A stretch of DNA of 64,000 nt from Mordavella massiliensis (GTDB taxonomy: Bacteria; Bacillota; Clostridia; Lachnospirales; Lachnospiraceae), in the NCBI RefSeq assembly GCF_016902415.1, contig NZ_JACJLV010000011.1, forward strand, positions 1-64,000, read 5' to 3'. Both the position numbers and the translations under genes were made by a program. Below the pieces are notes generated by a model that did not search any database, was not told where the DNA came from, and saw only the letters and a program-made list of their open reading frames with translations. Shown here in pieces: positions 7,676 through 16,431 of the stretch (position 1 is its first letter; each line of letters opens with the position of its first letter).

Positions 7676-9703
7676 ATGGGGAAATCAGTCTACATTGCCG
7701 AAAAGCCCAGTGTGGCGCAGGAATTTGCAAAGGCATTGAAGCTAAAAACCAAAAGACAGGACGGATACCTGGAAGGAGACGACGCCATTGTGACCTGGTG
7801 CGTCGGACACCTGGTGACCATGAGTTATCCGGAAGCCTATGATCCCGGTTTGAAAAGGTGGAGTCTTACGACTCTGCCTTTTATACCGGATACCTTCCGG
7901 TATGAGGTGATCCCTGCAACGGCGAAGCAGTTCCGGATCGTTGCCGGGATCCTGAACCGGCCGGATGTGGACACCATCTATGTCTGTACTGACTCCGGGC
8001 GGGAGGGAGAGTATATCTACCGTCTGGTAGAGCAGGAGGCCGGCGTCCGGGGCAAGACCAGAAAGAGAGTCTGGATCGACTCCCAGACAGAGGAAGAGAT
8101 CCTGCGGGGCATCCGGGAAGCAAAAGACCTGAAAGAATACGACAATTTGTCTGCGTCCGCCTATCTCAGGGCCAAGGAAGACTATCTCATGGGCATTAAT
8201 TTTTCCAGACTTCTGACCCTCAAGTACGGCAACAGTATCGCGAATTACCTGAACACCAGGTATTCGGTGGTTTCTGTGGGCAGGGTTATGACCTGTGTGC
8301 TTGGCATGGTGGTGAGAAGGGAACGCCAGATCCGGGAATTTGTCCAGACGCCCTTCTACCGGGTGACCGGGCAGTTTGGAGAGGCCGGCCATACCTTTGA
8401 GGGAGAGTGGCGCGCAGTCAAAGGCTCCCGCTGGTTTGAATCCTTTGATCTTTATAAGGAAAATGGATTCAAGGAAGAGGAAAAGGCCAGGGAACTGATC
8501 CGGTATCTGACGGAGGAACCTCCGGTTACAGGAACAGTCACTGCGACAGAAAAAAAGAAAGAAAAGAAATATGCGCCGCTTCTTTTTAACCTGGCGGAGC
8601 TGCAGAATGAATGCTCCAGGAGATTTAAGATCAGCCCGGATGAGACGTTAAGGATCGTACAGGAGCTTTATGAGAAGAAGCTGGTCACCTATCCCAGAAC
8701 AGATGCCAGGGTTTTATCCTCTGCAGTGGCCAAAGAGATCCACAAAAACCTGAACGGCCTGATGAAGTATGAGCCTGCGGGTCCGTTTCTTCAGGATATC
8801 CTGGCTCTTGGCTCTTATAAAGGGCTTGCAAAGACCCGGTACGTAGACGATAAACAGATCACGGACCATTACGCCATCATTCCCACCGGGCAGGGCATCA
8901 GCGCATTAAAAGCGGTTCCCCGTCTGTCCGCGCAGGTCTATGATGTGATCGTGCGGAGATTTTTGAGCGTCTTTTATCCGCCCGCCGTGTACCAGAAGGT
9001 ATCTCTGACCGTACAGGTCCGGGGAGAATCCTTTTTCGCAAGCTTTAGAGTCCTTCTGGAGGAAGGGTATCTCAAAGCCGCAGGAAAACCGGAAGAAGAA
9101 AAAAGTGTTGACGATGCATTTTGGACCGCGATACAATCAATAAGGAAGGGAAGCACCCTTCCGGTCCAGGCCCTGGAGATCAAAGAGGGAAAAACCTCTC
9201 CGCCAAAGCGTTATAATTCAGGATCCCTGATCCTTGCCATGGAAAATGCCGGGCAGCTGATCGAGGACGAGGAACTTCGTTCCCAGATCAAAGGAAGCGG
9301 GATCGGCACCAGCGCTACCAGAGGAGAGATCTTGAAAAAGCTGTTTCATAATCAGTATCTGGCCTTGAACAAAAAGACGCAGATCGTAACACCTACCCTT
9401 CAGGGAGAGATGATCTATGACGTGGTGGATCATTCCATCCGTTCGCTTTTGAATCCGGAGCTGACAGCAAGCTGGGAAAAAGGTCTGACCTATGTGGCGG
9501 ACGGGGAGATCACCCAGGAAGAATACATGCAGAAGCTGGACCAGTTTATCATCAGCCGCACAGAGGGCGTGAAGAACCTTCACAACGAAGGGCAGCTTCG
9601 GACCTGCTATGACAAAGCGGCGGCCTATTATAAGAAACCATCTGCAGCGGGGCGGAGCGCTTCGCGCGGCAGAGGGGGAAAAAAGAAAAGGAGTGAGCAG
9701 TAG
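7676..9703 (+). CDS. topB: DNA topoisomerase III (type IA)
   Basis: ATP-independent enzyme that passes single strands to decatenate and relax negatively supercoiled DNA. The Toprim domain is at the N terminus (IAEKPSVAQEFAKAL; DSGREGEYIY). The catalytic tyrosine is Y339 in LVTYPRTDARVLS. The C terminus ends in a short basic tail (SRGRGGKKKR) with no zinc fingers. The 675-residue length fits TopB-like chromosomal copies in Firmicutes. Conjugative elements also carry type IA topoisomerases, but nothing nearby suggests one, and the neighbours are housekeeping genes. Confidence 0.92.
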   Translation: MGKSVYIAEKPSVAQEFAKALKLKTKRQDGYLEGDDAIVTWCVGHLVTMSYPEAYDPGLKRWSLTTLPFIPDTFRYEVIPATAKQFRIVAGILNRPDVDTIYVCTDSGREGEYIYRLVEQEAGVRGKTRKRVWIDSQTEEEILRGIREAKDLKEYDNLSASAYLRAKEDYLMGINFSRLLTLKYGNSIANYLNTRYSVVSVGRVMTCVLGMVVRRERQIREFVQTPFYRVTGQFGEAGHTFEGEWRAVKGSRWFESFDLYKENGFKEEEKARELIRYLTEEPPVTGTVTATEKKKEKKYAPLLFNLAELQNECSRRFKISPDETLRIVQELYEKKLVTYPRTDARVLSSAVAKEIHKNLNGLMKYEPAGPFLQDILALGSYKGLAKTRYVDDKQITDHYAIIPTGQGISALKAVPRLSAQVYDVIVRRFLSVFYPPAVYQKVSLTVQVRGESFFASFRVLLEEGYLKAAGKPEEEKSVDDAFWTAIQSIRKGSTLPVQALEIKEGKTSPPKRYNSGSLILAMENAGQLIEDEELRSQIKGSGIGTSATRGEILKKLFHNQYLALNKKTQIVTPTLQGEMIYDVVDHSIRSLLNPELTASWEKGLTYVADGEITQEEYMQKLDQFIISRTEGVKNLHNEGQLRTCYDKAAAYYKKPSAAGRSASRGRGGKKKRSEQ

Positions 9704-9706
9704 ACT

Positions 9707-10372
9707 ATGAAGGAATTAACAGTAGACGCGTTATACACCCTGGAAGAGACAATTGCAAAAGACATTTTTGCAGGGGTGGAGTATCCGTGGGAGGTACTCC
9801 CGAAGATCCATGATTTTATCCTGGAACTTGGCAGCACCCTTCCGGAAGAAGAATACGAGAAGGTTGGAGAAGATGTGTGGATCGCAAGATCAGCCAATGT
9901 ATTTCCATCCGCCTATATCCACGGGCCGGCGATCATCGGGAAGAACGCGGAGGTACGCCACTGTGCTTTTATCCGTGGAAACGCGATCGTAGGCGAAGGG
10001 GCGGTAGTCGGTAATTCCACAGAGTTGAAAAATGTGATCCTTTTTAATAAAGTACAGGTTCCACATTACAATTATGTGGGTGATTCCATTCTCGGTTATA
10101 AGGCGCATATGGGCGCAGGCTCCATTACCTCTAATGTGAAATCCGACAAAAAGCTGGTAGTGCTTAAGACCCCGGAAGGACCGATTGAGACAGGCATGAA
10201 GAAATTCGGCGCCATGTTAGGCGACGAGGTGGAGGTAGGCTGCGGCACTGTCCTGAATCCGGGAAGTGTTGTGGGAAAGAAATCCAATATTTATCCGCTT
10301 TCCAGTGTGCGCGGATTTGTGCCTGCGGAAAGCATTTACAAGAAACAGGGAGAGATTGTAGAGAAGCAGTAG
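9707..10372 (+). CDS. Left-handed beta-helix (hexapeptide repeat) protein, sugar-nucleotide acyltransferase-like
   Basis: The 221-residue protein has a helical N-terminal stretch (about 1-50), then hexapeptide repeats (for example PAIIGKNAEVRHCAFIRGNAIVG) forming a left-handed beta-helix. It resembles the C-terminal acetyltransferase half of GlmU without the uridylyltransferase half. This group is often annotated as UDP-N-acetylglucosamine pyrophosphorylase-related. The NVKSDKKLVVLKTPEG stretch resembles the loop near the acetyl-CoA site in GlmU-like enzymes. Substrate unknown. It starts 3 bases after topB stops and is followed by mgsA 18 bases later, so it is part of the same transcription unit. 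Confidence 0.75.
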   Translation: MKELTVDALYTLEETIAKDIFAGVEYPWEVLPKIHDFILELGSTLPEEEYEKVGEDVWIARSANVFPSAYIHGPAIIGKNAEVRHCAFIRGNAIVGEGAVVGNSTELKNVILFNKVQVPHYNYVGDSILGYKAHMGAGSITSNVKSDKKLVVLKTPEGPIETGMKKFGAMLGDEVEVGCGTVLNPGSVVGKKSNIYPLSSVRGFVPAESIYKKQGEIVEKQ

Positions 10373-10390
10373 CAGAAAGGACGGACGGCC

Positions 10391-10873
10391 ATGAGTGAAA
10401 TGGAATATGTAACCTTTGAGATGGAAAAAGCAAAACATATCGCGCTGGTAGCCCACGACGGAAAGAAAAAAGAGATGGTGGAATGGTGCGACAGGAACAA
10501 AGAGATCCTGAAAGGCCACTTTTTATGCGGCACCGGTACGACGGCCCGCCTGATCTCGGAGAAGACGGGACTGCCGGTGAAGGGCTATAACAGCGGTCCC
10601 TTAGGCGGCGACCAGCAGATCGGCGCCAAGATCGTGGAGGGGCAGATTGATTTTATGGTGTTTCTCTGGGATCCGCTGGAAGCACAGCCCCATGACCCGG
10701 ATGTGAAGGCCCTGCTGCGGATCGCTGTGGTCTATGATATCCCGGTGGCAAATAACCTGGCTACGGCAGATTTCCTGCTCCACTCAGAATATATGGGAAA
10801 ACCCTATGCCAGAAAGGTGCAGAATTTTAATCTGACGGTACAGCAGAGAGTGGAGAAAATGAAAGAAGAGTAA
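10391..10873 (+). CDS. mgsA: Methylglyoxal synthase
   Basis: Converts dihydroxyacetone phosphate to methylglyoxal and phosphate, a bypass that relieves phosphate starvation and sugar-phosphate stress. The 160-residue protein has the MGS-like fold with GTGTTARL (phosphate binding) and [12 protein letters not shown], in which D74 corresponds to the catalytic aspartate. [11 protein letters not shown] and [15 protein letters not shown] are also family hallmarks. Last gene of the plus-strand run that begins with queH; a strong terminator follows within 5 bases. Confidence 0.96.
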   Translation: MSEMEYVTFEMEKAKHIALVAHDGKKKEMVEWCDRNKEILKGHFLCGTGTTARLISEKTGLPVKGYNSGPLGGDQQIGAKIVEGQIDFMVFLWDPLEAQPHDPDVKALLRIAVVYDIPVANNLATADFLLHSEYMGKPYARKVQNFNLTVQQRVEKMKEE

Positions 10874-10877
10874 AAAA

Positions 10878-10913
10878 AAGAGAGGGCGTGCCAGGTCACG
10901 CGCTCTCTTTTTT
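10878..10913 (+). terminator. Intrinsic terminator after mgsA
   Basis: GC-rich stem (AAGAGAGGGCGTG with CACGCGCTCTCTT, one mismatch, 6-base loop) followed by a run of six Ts. Confidence 0.9.
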
Positions 10914-10958
10914 AGAAACATTTCTGAACAATATGGAAAATAAATATAGAAAAGAAAG

Positions 10959-10987
10959 TTGACACAGAAACGGTTCTGTGTTATATT
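10959..10987 (+). promoter_or_regulatory. Promoter of the symporter gene with a built-in operator
   Basis: TTGACA (10959-10964), 17-base spacer, TATATT (10982-10987). An inverted repeat, ACACAGAA (10962-10969) and TTCTGTGT (10974-10981) around ACGG, fills the spacer and overlaps the -35 box. The central CG resembles LacI-family operators. A repressor bound here would block RNA polymerase. No regulator gene is adjacent. Confidence 0.75.
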
Positions 10988-11005
10988 TTTGACCAGAAAC
11001 TTTCA

Positions 11006-11032
11006 CACTTTAAAGCGCAACGGTTTAAAGTG
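11006..11032. promoter_or_regulatory. Second inverted repeat in the symporter 5' leader
   Basis: Perfect 9-bp arms CACTTTAAA (11006-11014) and TTTAAAGTG (11024-11032) around nine bases. The loop and right arm contain AACGGTT (11019-11025), which also occurs in the promoter dyad exactly 50 bases upstream (10969-10975). It could be a second operator bound cooperatively, or a hairpin in the leader RNA. Confidence 0.5.
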
Positions 11033-11073
11033 CGAAAAAAACACACAACAACAAAGAAAGAAGAGGAATCGTT

Positions 11074-12603
11074 ATGACAGTTAAAATTGTATTGCTGGTA
11101 ATCTTTTTTGCAGTGATGGCAGCCGTGGGGATCTATTCCAGAAGGCATGCCATGAGCGTAGACGGATTCGTGCTGGGCGGCCGTTCGGTGGGGCCCTGGC
11201 TGACTGCTTTTGCTTATGGGACCTCTTATTTTTCTGCAGTTGTGTTTGTAGGGTATGCCGGACAGTTTGGATGGAAATACGGCCTTTCCAGTACCTGGAT
11301 CGGGATCGGGAACGCGGTGATCGGAAGTCTTCTTGCATGGGTTGTGTTAGGACGGCGCACCAAGGTGATGACGCAGCATCTGAATTCCCGGACCATGCCC
11401 GACTTTTTTGGAGAGCGCTATGGGAGCAAAGCATTAAAGACCGCGGCTTCTGCCATTGTATTTATCTTCCTGGTGCCGTATACCGCTTCCATCTACAATG
11501 GATTATCCCGGCTTTTTGAGATGGCTTTTCATGTTCCCTATGCCTGGTGCGTGGTGGGGATGGCCGTTTTTACCGGGATCTATGTGATCCTGGGAGGCTA
11601 CATGGCAACGGCCATCAATGATTTTATCCAGGGCATTATTATGCTGGCCGGCATTGTGATCGTGATCGGCGCGGTCCTTTCCGGACAGGGGGGATTTCTG
11701 GAGGCAGTGCAGAAGATGGCGCAGATCCCCAGCGATGTGCCGGTGACACTGGGACAGCCCGGAGCCTTTACCTCCTTTTTCGGGCCGGATCCGGTGAACC
11801 TGCTGGGAGTCGTGATCCTGACGTCTCTTGGAACCTGGGGACTGCCGCAGATGATCGGCAAATTTTATGCGATCAAGGATGAAAAATCCATCAATACCGG
11901 AACAGTGATCTCTACCATATTTGCAGTGGTGGTGTCCGGCGGATGCTATTTTCTGGGCGGTTTTGCAAGACTCTTTGACGATCCGGCCATTTACGATGGC
12001 TCCGGAAATGTGATCTATGACAGTATCATTCCTCATATGTTATCGGCTCTGCCGGATCTTCTGATCGGGATCGTAGTGGTGCTGGTGCTGTCCGCATCCA
12101 TGTCCACGCTGGCGTCTCTGGTGCTGACTTCCAGTTCCACACTGACGCTGGACTTTTTAAAAGAGAACCTGTGCAGGCGGATGGAGGACAGAAAGCTGAT
12201 CCGGGTCATGCAGGTCCTGATCGTGTTCTTTATCGCAGTTTCCGTACTTCTGGCGCTGAATCCTCCTGCATTTATCGCCCAGCTGATGGGGATATCCTGG
12301 GGAGCGCTGGCTGGATCCTTCCTGGCGCCTTTCCTCTACGGGCTGTACTGGAAGCGGACGACAAAAGCGGCTGTGTGGGCCAGCTTTGCGACCGGCGTGG
12401 GGATCACCACCGTCAACCTCTTTGTGCCGTTTATTGAGTCTCCGATCAACGCAGGAGCGGCGGCCATGCTGGCAGGTCTTCTGGTGGTGCCGGTGGTGAG
12501 CCTGGTGACGAAAAAGCCGGATCCGAAGATCACGGATGGTATCTTTGCATGCTATGAAGAAAAGGTAACGATCACGAAAAAACGGTCGTTGGAACAGAAT
12601 TAA
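11074..12603 (+). CDS. Sodium:solute symporter family (SSS) transporter
   Basis: Secondary transporter of 509 residues, about 13 membrane segments, expected to couple Na+ entry to uptake of a small organic solute. The N terminus has the SSS pattern GRSVGPWLTAFAYGTSYFSA, and GGYMATAINDFIQGIIM in the middle is the family signature region. The closest general resemblance is to the proline/pantothenate-type branch, but the solute cannot be read from sequence. GAAGAGGAATC precedes the ATG. The gene stands alone between its own promoter and a terminator. Its promoter dyads suggest control by a repressor that senses a specific nutrient. Confidence 0.88.
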   Translation: MTVKIVLLVIFFAVMAAVGIYSRRHAMSVDGFVLGGRSVGPWLTAFAYGTSYFSAVVFVGYAGQFGWKYGLSSTWIGIGNAVIGSLLAWVVLGRRTKVMTQHLNSRTMPDFFGERYGSKALKTAASAIVFIFLVPYTASIYNGLSRLFEMAFHVPYAWCVVGMAVFTGIYVILGGYMATAINDFIQGIIMLAGIVIVIGAVLSGQGGFLEAVQKMAQIPSDVPVTLGQPGAFTSFFGPDPVNLLGVVILTSLGTWGLPQMIGKFYAIKDEKSINTGTVISTIFAVVVSGGCYFLGGFARLFDDPAIYDGSGNVIYDSIIPHMLSALPDLLIGIVVVLVLSASMSTLASLVLTSSSTLTLDFLKENLCRRMEDRKLIRVMQVLIVFFIAVSVLLALNPPAFIAQLMGISWGALAGSFLAPFLYGLYWKRTTKAAVWASFATGVGITTVNLFVPFIESPINAGAAAMLAGLLVVPVVSLVTKKPDPKITDGIFACYEEKVTITKKRSLEQN

Positions 12604-12611
12604 TATAGATC

Positions 12612-12650
12612 AAGGAAAGTGATTAAAAACACCACTTTCCTTTTTCTTTT
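12612..12650 (+). terminator. Intrinsic terminator after the symporter gene
   Basis: Ten-bp perfect stem (AAGGAAAGTG/CACTTTCCTT, 11-base loop) running into a T-rich tract. Confidence 0.85.
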
Positions 12651-12732
12651 ATCTGTGTTAGGATAAAGAAGTGTTAAAATATGACAATAAAATTGATGAT
12701 TATTGTTTGGGATAGAAAGAGAGGTTGTGTAC

Positions 12733-14721
12733 ATGAAAAATTGCCAGAAGTATGAGAGAGGCTACTTTATGCCTCCGGAAGTTACCTATGACTGGGTGAA
12801 AAAGGAATACATCGATCATGCTCCGATCTGGTGCAGCGTTGACTTAAGAGACGGCAATCAGGCGCTGATCGAGCCCATGAGCCTGGAAGAAAAGCTGGAG
12901 TTTTTCCAGATGCTGGTAGATATCGGATTTAAGGAGATCGAAGTGGGATTCCCGGCGGCTTCTGAGACAGAGTATCAGTTTATGCGGACGCTGATCGAGA
13001 AGAACATGATCCCTGATGATGTGACGGTACAGGTGCTGACGCAGGCCAGAGAGCACATCATCAAGCGGACCTTTGAGGCGGTCAAGGGAGCGCCTCACGC
13101 GGTGATCCATCTTTATAATTCTACATCCGTGGCGCAGAGAGAGCAGGTATTCCGGAAGGATAAAGAAGAGATCAAGAAGATCGCGATCGACGGCGCGGAG
13201 CTTCTTCTGAAGCTGGCAAATGAAACGGACGGCAACTTTACCTTCCAGTACAGCCCGGAGAGTTTCCCGGGAACAGAAGTAGACTATGCGGTAGACGTGT
13301 GCAACGCGGTTCTGGACGTGTGGAAACCCACGCCGGAGAAGAAAGCCATCATCAACATTCCCACCACCGTGGAGAATGCCATGCCGCATGTATTTGCCTG
13401 TCAGCTGGAATATGTGAATAAGCATCTGAAATACAGGGACAGCGTGATCCTCTGTCTGCATCCCCACAACGACCGGGGCTGCGGCGTGGCGACGGCGGAG
13501 CTTGGCATCCTGGCCGGCGCGGAGCGTATCGAGGGAACGCTGTTTGGCAACGGAGAGCGTACCGGTAACGTGGACGTGGTAACTATGGGCATGAACATGT
13601 TCTCCCACGGCGTGGATCCGGGACTGGATTTTTCCAATATGAAAGAGATCCGGGAGACCTATGAGAGACTGACCAGGATGCATGTGGATCCCCGTCAGCC
13701 TTATGCGGGAGACCTGGTGTTCACTGCATTTTCCGGTTCCCATCAGGATGCCATCGCAAAGGGAATGGCCTGGAGAGAAGAGAAGAAGTGCGACAAGTGG
13801 ACGGTTCCGTACCTGCCCATTGATCCCCAGGATGTGGGAAGAAAATATGATTCCGACGTGATCCGCATCAACAGCCAGTCCGGAAAGGGCGGCGTAAACT
13901 ATATCCTGAAGCAGAGCCACGGCATCAATCTGCCCAAGCAGATGAGAGAAGAAGTGGGATATCTGGTCAAAGACGTATCGGATAAGGCGCATAAAGAGCT
14001 GAATCCGGAGTGGGTATATCAGATCTTCTCCGATAATTATATTAACACCAAGCCGGTGTTTCACATTGATGAATGTCATTTCAAACAGGTGGACGGCATT
14101 ACCGCAGAAGCAACCATCAATCACGGCGGTGAAAGACGGGTGATCACAGCCACCGGAAACGGACGTCTGGACGCAGTCAGCAACGCCATCAAGCAGTATT
14201 TTAATATCAGTTATGAACTGACCTTCTATGAGGAGCATTCTCTGACCAAGGGATCTTCCTCCAAGGCGGTGGCTTACGTGGGCGTGATCTGCAAGGGCAA
14301 GACCTTCTGGGGCACAGGCATTGACCCGGATATCATCAAGGCTTCCATAGAAGCGCTGACCGTGGCGGTCAACAAGATCGACGAGATCGGCAGCGCCAAG
14401 GCCTGCAAGGACGAAAGAATGCTGGAGATCATGAATTATATCCAGGCCAATTACATTGACGTTACTCTGGATGACCTGGCCGAGAGATTCTATCTCTCCA
14501 AGCCTTACATTTCCAAATACATCAAAGAAAAGTCCGGCATGACTTTTGGGGAGTTGGTTAAGAAGATCCGCATGAAAAAGGCCAAGGCCCTGTTAAAGAG
14601 CAGCAATATGACGGTAGAAAATATCGCTCTGACGGTAGGATACCAGAATGTGGAGCATTTCAACCGCCTGTTCAAAAAAGCTTATCAAATGACTCCGATG
14701 CAATATCGGAATCAGAAATAA
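12733..14721 (+). CDS. leuA: 2-isopropylmalate synthase (long type) fused to an AraC-type DNA-binding domain
   Basis: Condenses acetyl-CoA with 2-oxoisovalerate, the first committed step of leucine synthesis. The HMGL-like TIM barrel is about residues 32-320, with DLRDGNQ at 38-43 and the metal-binding HPHND at 243-247. The start [18 protein letters not shown] marks the long actinobacterial/yeast-like LeuA type. The LeuA regulatory dimer domain is about 440-555. Residues 563-662 are an extra AraC/XylS-type double helix-turn-helix ([20 protein letters not shown] and later [20 protein letters not shown]). The ATG at 12733 has AGAGAGG 8 bases upstream; a TTG 30 bases earlier does not. leuB/C/D are not adjacent, and no T-box leader is visible. 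Confidence 0.93.
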   Translation: MKNCQKYERGYFMPPEVTYDWVKKEYIDHAPIWCSVDLRDGNQALIEPMSLEEKLEFFQMLVDIGFKEIEVGFPAASETEYQFMRTLIEKNMIPDDVTVQVLTQAREHIIKRTFEAVKGAPHAVIHLYNSTSVAQREQVFRKDKEEIKKIAIDGAELLLKLANETDGNFTFQYSPESFPGTEVDYAVDVCNAVLDVWKPTPEKKAIINIPTTVENAMPHVFACQLEYVNKHLKYRDSVILCLHPHNDRGCGVATAELGILAGAERIEGTLFGNGERTGNVDVVTMGMNMFSHGVDPGLDFSNMKEIRETYERLTRMHVDPRQPYAGDLVFTAFSGSHQDAIAKGMAWREEKKCDKWTVPYLPIDPQDVGRKYDSDVIRINSQSGKGGVNYILKQSHGINLPKQMREEVGYLVKDVSDKAHKELNPEWVYQIFSDNYINTKPVFHIDECHFKQVDGITAEATINHGGERRVITATGNGRLDAVSNAIKQYFNISYELTFYEEHSLTKGSSSKAVAYVGVICKGKTFWGTGIDPDIIKASIEALTVAVNKIDEIGSAKACKDERMLEIMNYIQANYIDVTLDDLAERFYLSKPYISKYIKEKSGMTFGELVKKIRMKKAKALLKSSNMTVENIALTVGYQNVEHFNRLFKKAYQMTPMQYRNQK

Positions 14722-14753
14722 TAAAATGTCAAAAGAAAAGAGGTTGTAGTACA

Positions 14754-15989
14754 ATGATTATTTGTGCAAAGTATCTGATGACCGGGGACGGCAAGACCGT
14801 TCTCGAAGACAAGGCAGTTCTGACAAAGGACGGCAAGATTGAGAAGATCGCGTCCAAAGAGGAACTGACAAAGGCGTATCCTGAGGAGGAAGTCAAGGAT
14901 TACGGGGAAGCCACCCTTCTTCCGGGACTGTGCGACATGCACGCCCATCTGGGATATTATTATTCCCAGCCGGATACCTTTAACTATGGTCCGCAGCTGA
15001 TCATGCTGTATGCGCTGCAGCATGCGCAGTCCGCATTTGAACGGGGCATCACGTCTGTGCGTGATATGTCTTCCGCCCACGGTGTGTGCAAGAACTTAAA
15101 GCTTGCAGCGGAAAAAGGATTTGTAAAGATCCCAAGGATCACCCACACCGATACCGGTATCTGCATGACCGGCGGCCATGCATGGGACGAAGTGGAAGAA
15201 GTGGACGGACCATGGGAAGTAAGAAAAGAGATCCGCAAGCAGGTGCGTGACGGCGCGGAATGGGTGAAAGTGCTGACCACTCACCGTTCCCATATTCCGG
15301 AACTGACTCAGGAAGAGCTGAACGCGGCAGTTGACGAATGCCACAGAAGAGGCATCAAGTGCGGCGTACATGCAGGAACCAATCCGGGGATCCAGATGTG
15401 TATTGACGCCGGATTTGACACCATTGAGCATGCCACCTTTATGACTCTGGACCATGCAAAACAGATGGCGGAAAAGGGCATTGCCTGGACGCCAACCATT
15501 ATGGCATATACTTTATTATATGATATCTGCAAAGAGAACCTGGAGAAAAATGCAGGCAAGCCGGTCAACGATCCGGTGATGCAAAAAGAGATGAAGGATT
15601 ACCAGTATTTCGAGCCGGCTTATAAGGCATACAGGGATCATTTCAAAGAATTTTATGATACCGGAGTTACCGTGATCGCCGGAACCGACATGGTTATGTA
15701 TCAGTCTCCGTTCCTGCCGCTTCCAAGAGAGCTGCAGTACATGGTAGAGTACGGCATCACACCGGCGCAGGCGATCCAGACAGCCACCTCCAACCCGGCC
15801 AAAGTCCTTGGCGTGGAAAACGAGAGAGGACTGGTCAAAGAAGGACTGGATGCAGACCTTCTGGTAGTCGGCGGCGACTTAAGCAAAGACATTACCTGCT
15901 TAAACGATGTGAAACTGGTAACTCTGGGCGGCGAGAGAGTCTTTGAGGACGGCATCCGCTACGTGGGAACCCACAACATGTTTATGTAG
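14754..15989 (+). CDS. Metal-dependent amidohydrolase family protein
   Basis: The 411-residue protein has the imidazolonepropionase/prolidase-like layout: a small beta-sandwich built from both ends and a TIM barrel with a metal site. Metal ligands are visible as DMHAH (H63, H65), the later GVHAG and IEHATF histidines, and the aspartate in AGTDMVM. Members hydrolyse cyclic amides, Xaa-Pro dipeptides or related C-N bonds; the substrate here is not recognisable. It follows leuA by 32 bases with GAGG upstream and is probably co-transcribed with it and with the small membrane protein gene downstream. Confidence 0.85.
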   Translation: MIICAKYLMTGDGKTVLEDKAVLTKDGKIEKIASKEELTKAYPEEEVKDYGEATLLPGLCDMHAHLGYYYSQPDTFNYGPQLIMLYALQHAQSAFERGITSVRDMSSAHGVCKNLKLAAEKGFVKIPRITHTDTGICMTGGHAWDEVEEVDGPWEVRKEIRKQVRDGAEWVKVLTTHRSHIPELTQEELNAAVDECHRRGIKCGVHAGTNPGIQMCIDAGFDTIEHATFMTLDHAKQMAEKGIAWTPTIMAYTLLYDICKENLEKNAGKPVNDPVMQKEMKDYQYFEPAYKAYRDHFKEFYDTGVTVIAGTDMVMYQSPFLPLPRELQYMVEYGITPAQAIQTATSNPAKVLGVENERGLVKEGLDADLLVVGGDLSKDITCLNDVKLVTLGGERVFEDGIRYVGTHNMFM

Positions 15990-16007
15990 CAGGAGGAACC
16001 ACAGAGT

Positions 16008-16370
16008 ATGATGTTGATCGCAGGAGTTATCGTAGGGGCCATGTTCCTGATGGGCGGCGCCTACCGGCTGATGGAAAACAAAAAAACCGGCGGGGGAACC
16101 CGGATGTATGCGCTGATCACCTATGCCGGACTGGCGGCAGTGGTCGTGTGTACCATGGAACTTCTCAAGCCCTTCCTTACCTTTATCCCGCAGGAATATC
16201 TGACACTGTTCGTATTCGCCATAGATATCGCGGTGCTGATCCTGGGCGGGGACACGATCCTGAAGCCTGAATTTGAAGATGGCGGAGGGAAGAAGAAAGA
16301 TAATCACCTCTCCGAATACCGGGACAGACAGAATTCCTACCGGCCGAAGAATAAGAAAAAGAAAAAATAA
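16008..16370 (+). CDS. Small membrane protein of unknown function
   Basis: 120 residues with about three hydrophobic segments (start to ~20, ~32-52, ~62-82) and a long hydrophilic C-terminal tail that ends in a lysine-rich stretch. I do not recognise the family. It begins 18 bases after the amidohydrolase gene behind AGGAGGAACC and so belongs to that operon. The product would be a membrane-anchored protein with a basic cytoplasmic tail. A long palindrome follows directly. Confidence 0.7.
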   Translation: MMLIAGVIVGAMFLMGGAYRLMENKKTGGGTRMYALITYAGLAAVVVCTMELLKPFLTFIPQEYLTLFVFAIDIAVLILGGDTILKPEFEDGGGKKKDNHLSEYRDRQNSYRPKNKKKKK

Positions 16371-16383
16371 ATGTGAACAAATT

Positions 16384-16430
16384 GTGACAGGGGACGTAGA
16401 CCTTTTGCAAAGGTCTACGTCCCCTGTCAC
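16384..16430. repeat. Long palindrome, family A copy 1, at a convergent gene junction
   Basis: Perfect 22-bp arms (16384-16405 and 16409-16430, 23 if the flanking T/A pair is counted) around TGC. It separates two convergent genes with only a few bases to spare on the right. The inner 33 bases, from GGGACGTAGACC to its complement, recur at 54919-54951. There is no U-tract on either side. Likely acts as a bidirectional 3'-end hairpin. Confidence 0.85.
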
Positions 16431-16431
16431 A

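Noticed and set aside
12604-12732. T-box or leucine-responsive leader upstream of leuA
   Set aside because: After the symporter terminator there are only about 80 bases, with no T-box sequence (TGGNACCGCG) and no antiterminator fold.
12844-14238. A 464-codon open frame on the minus strand opposite leuA
   Set aside because: The plus strand encodes a complete, conserved enzyme. The antisense frame gives a His/Leu/Arg/Gln-rich product with no recognisable domain, a usual by-product of codon bias at about 50% GC.
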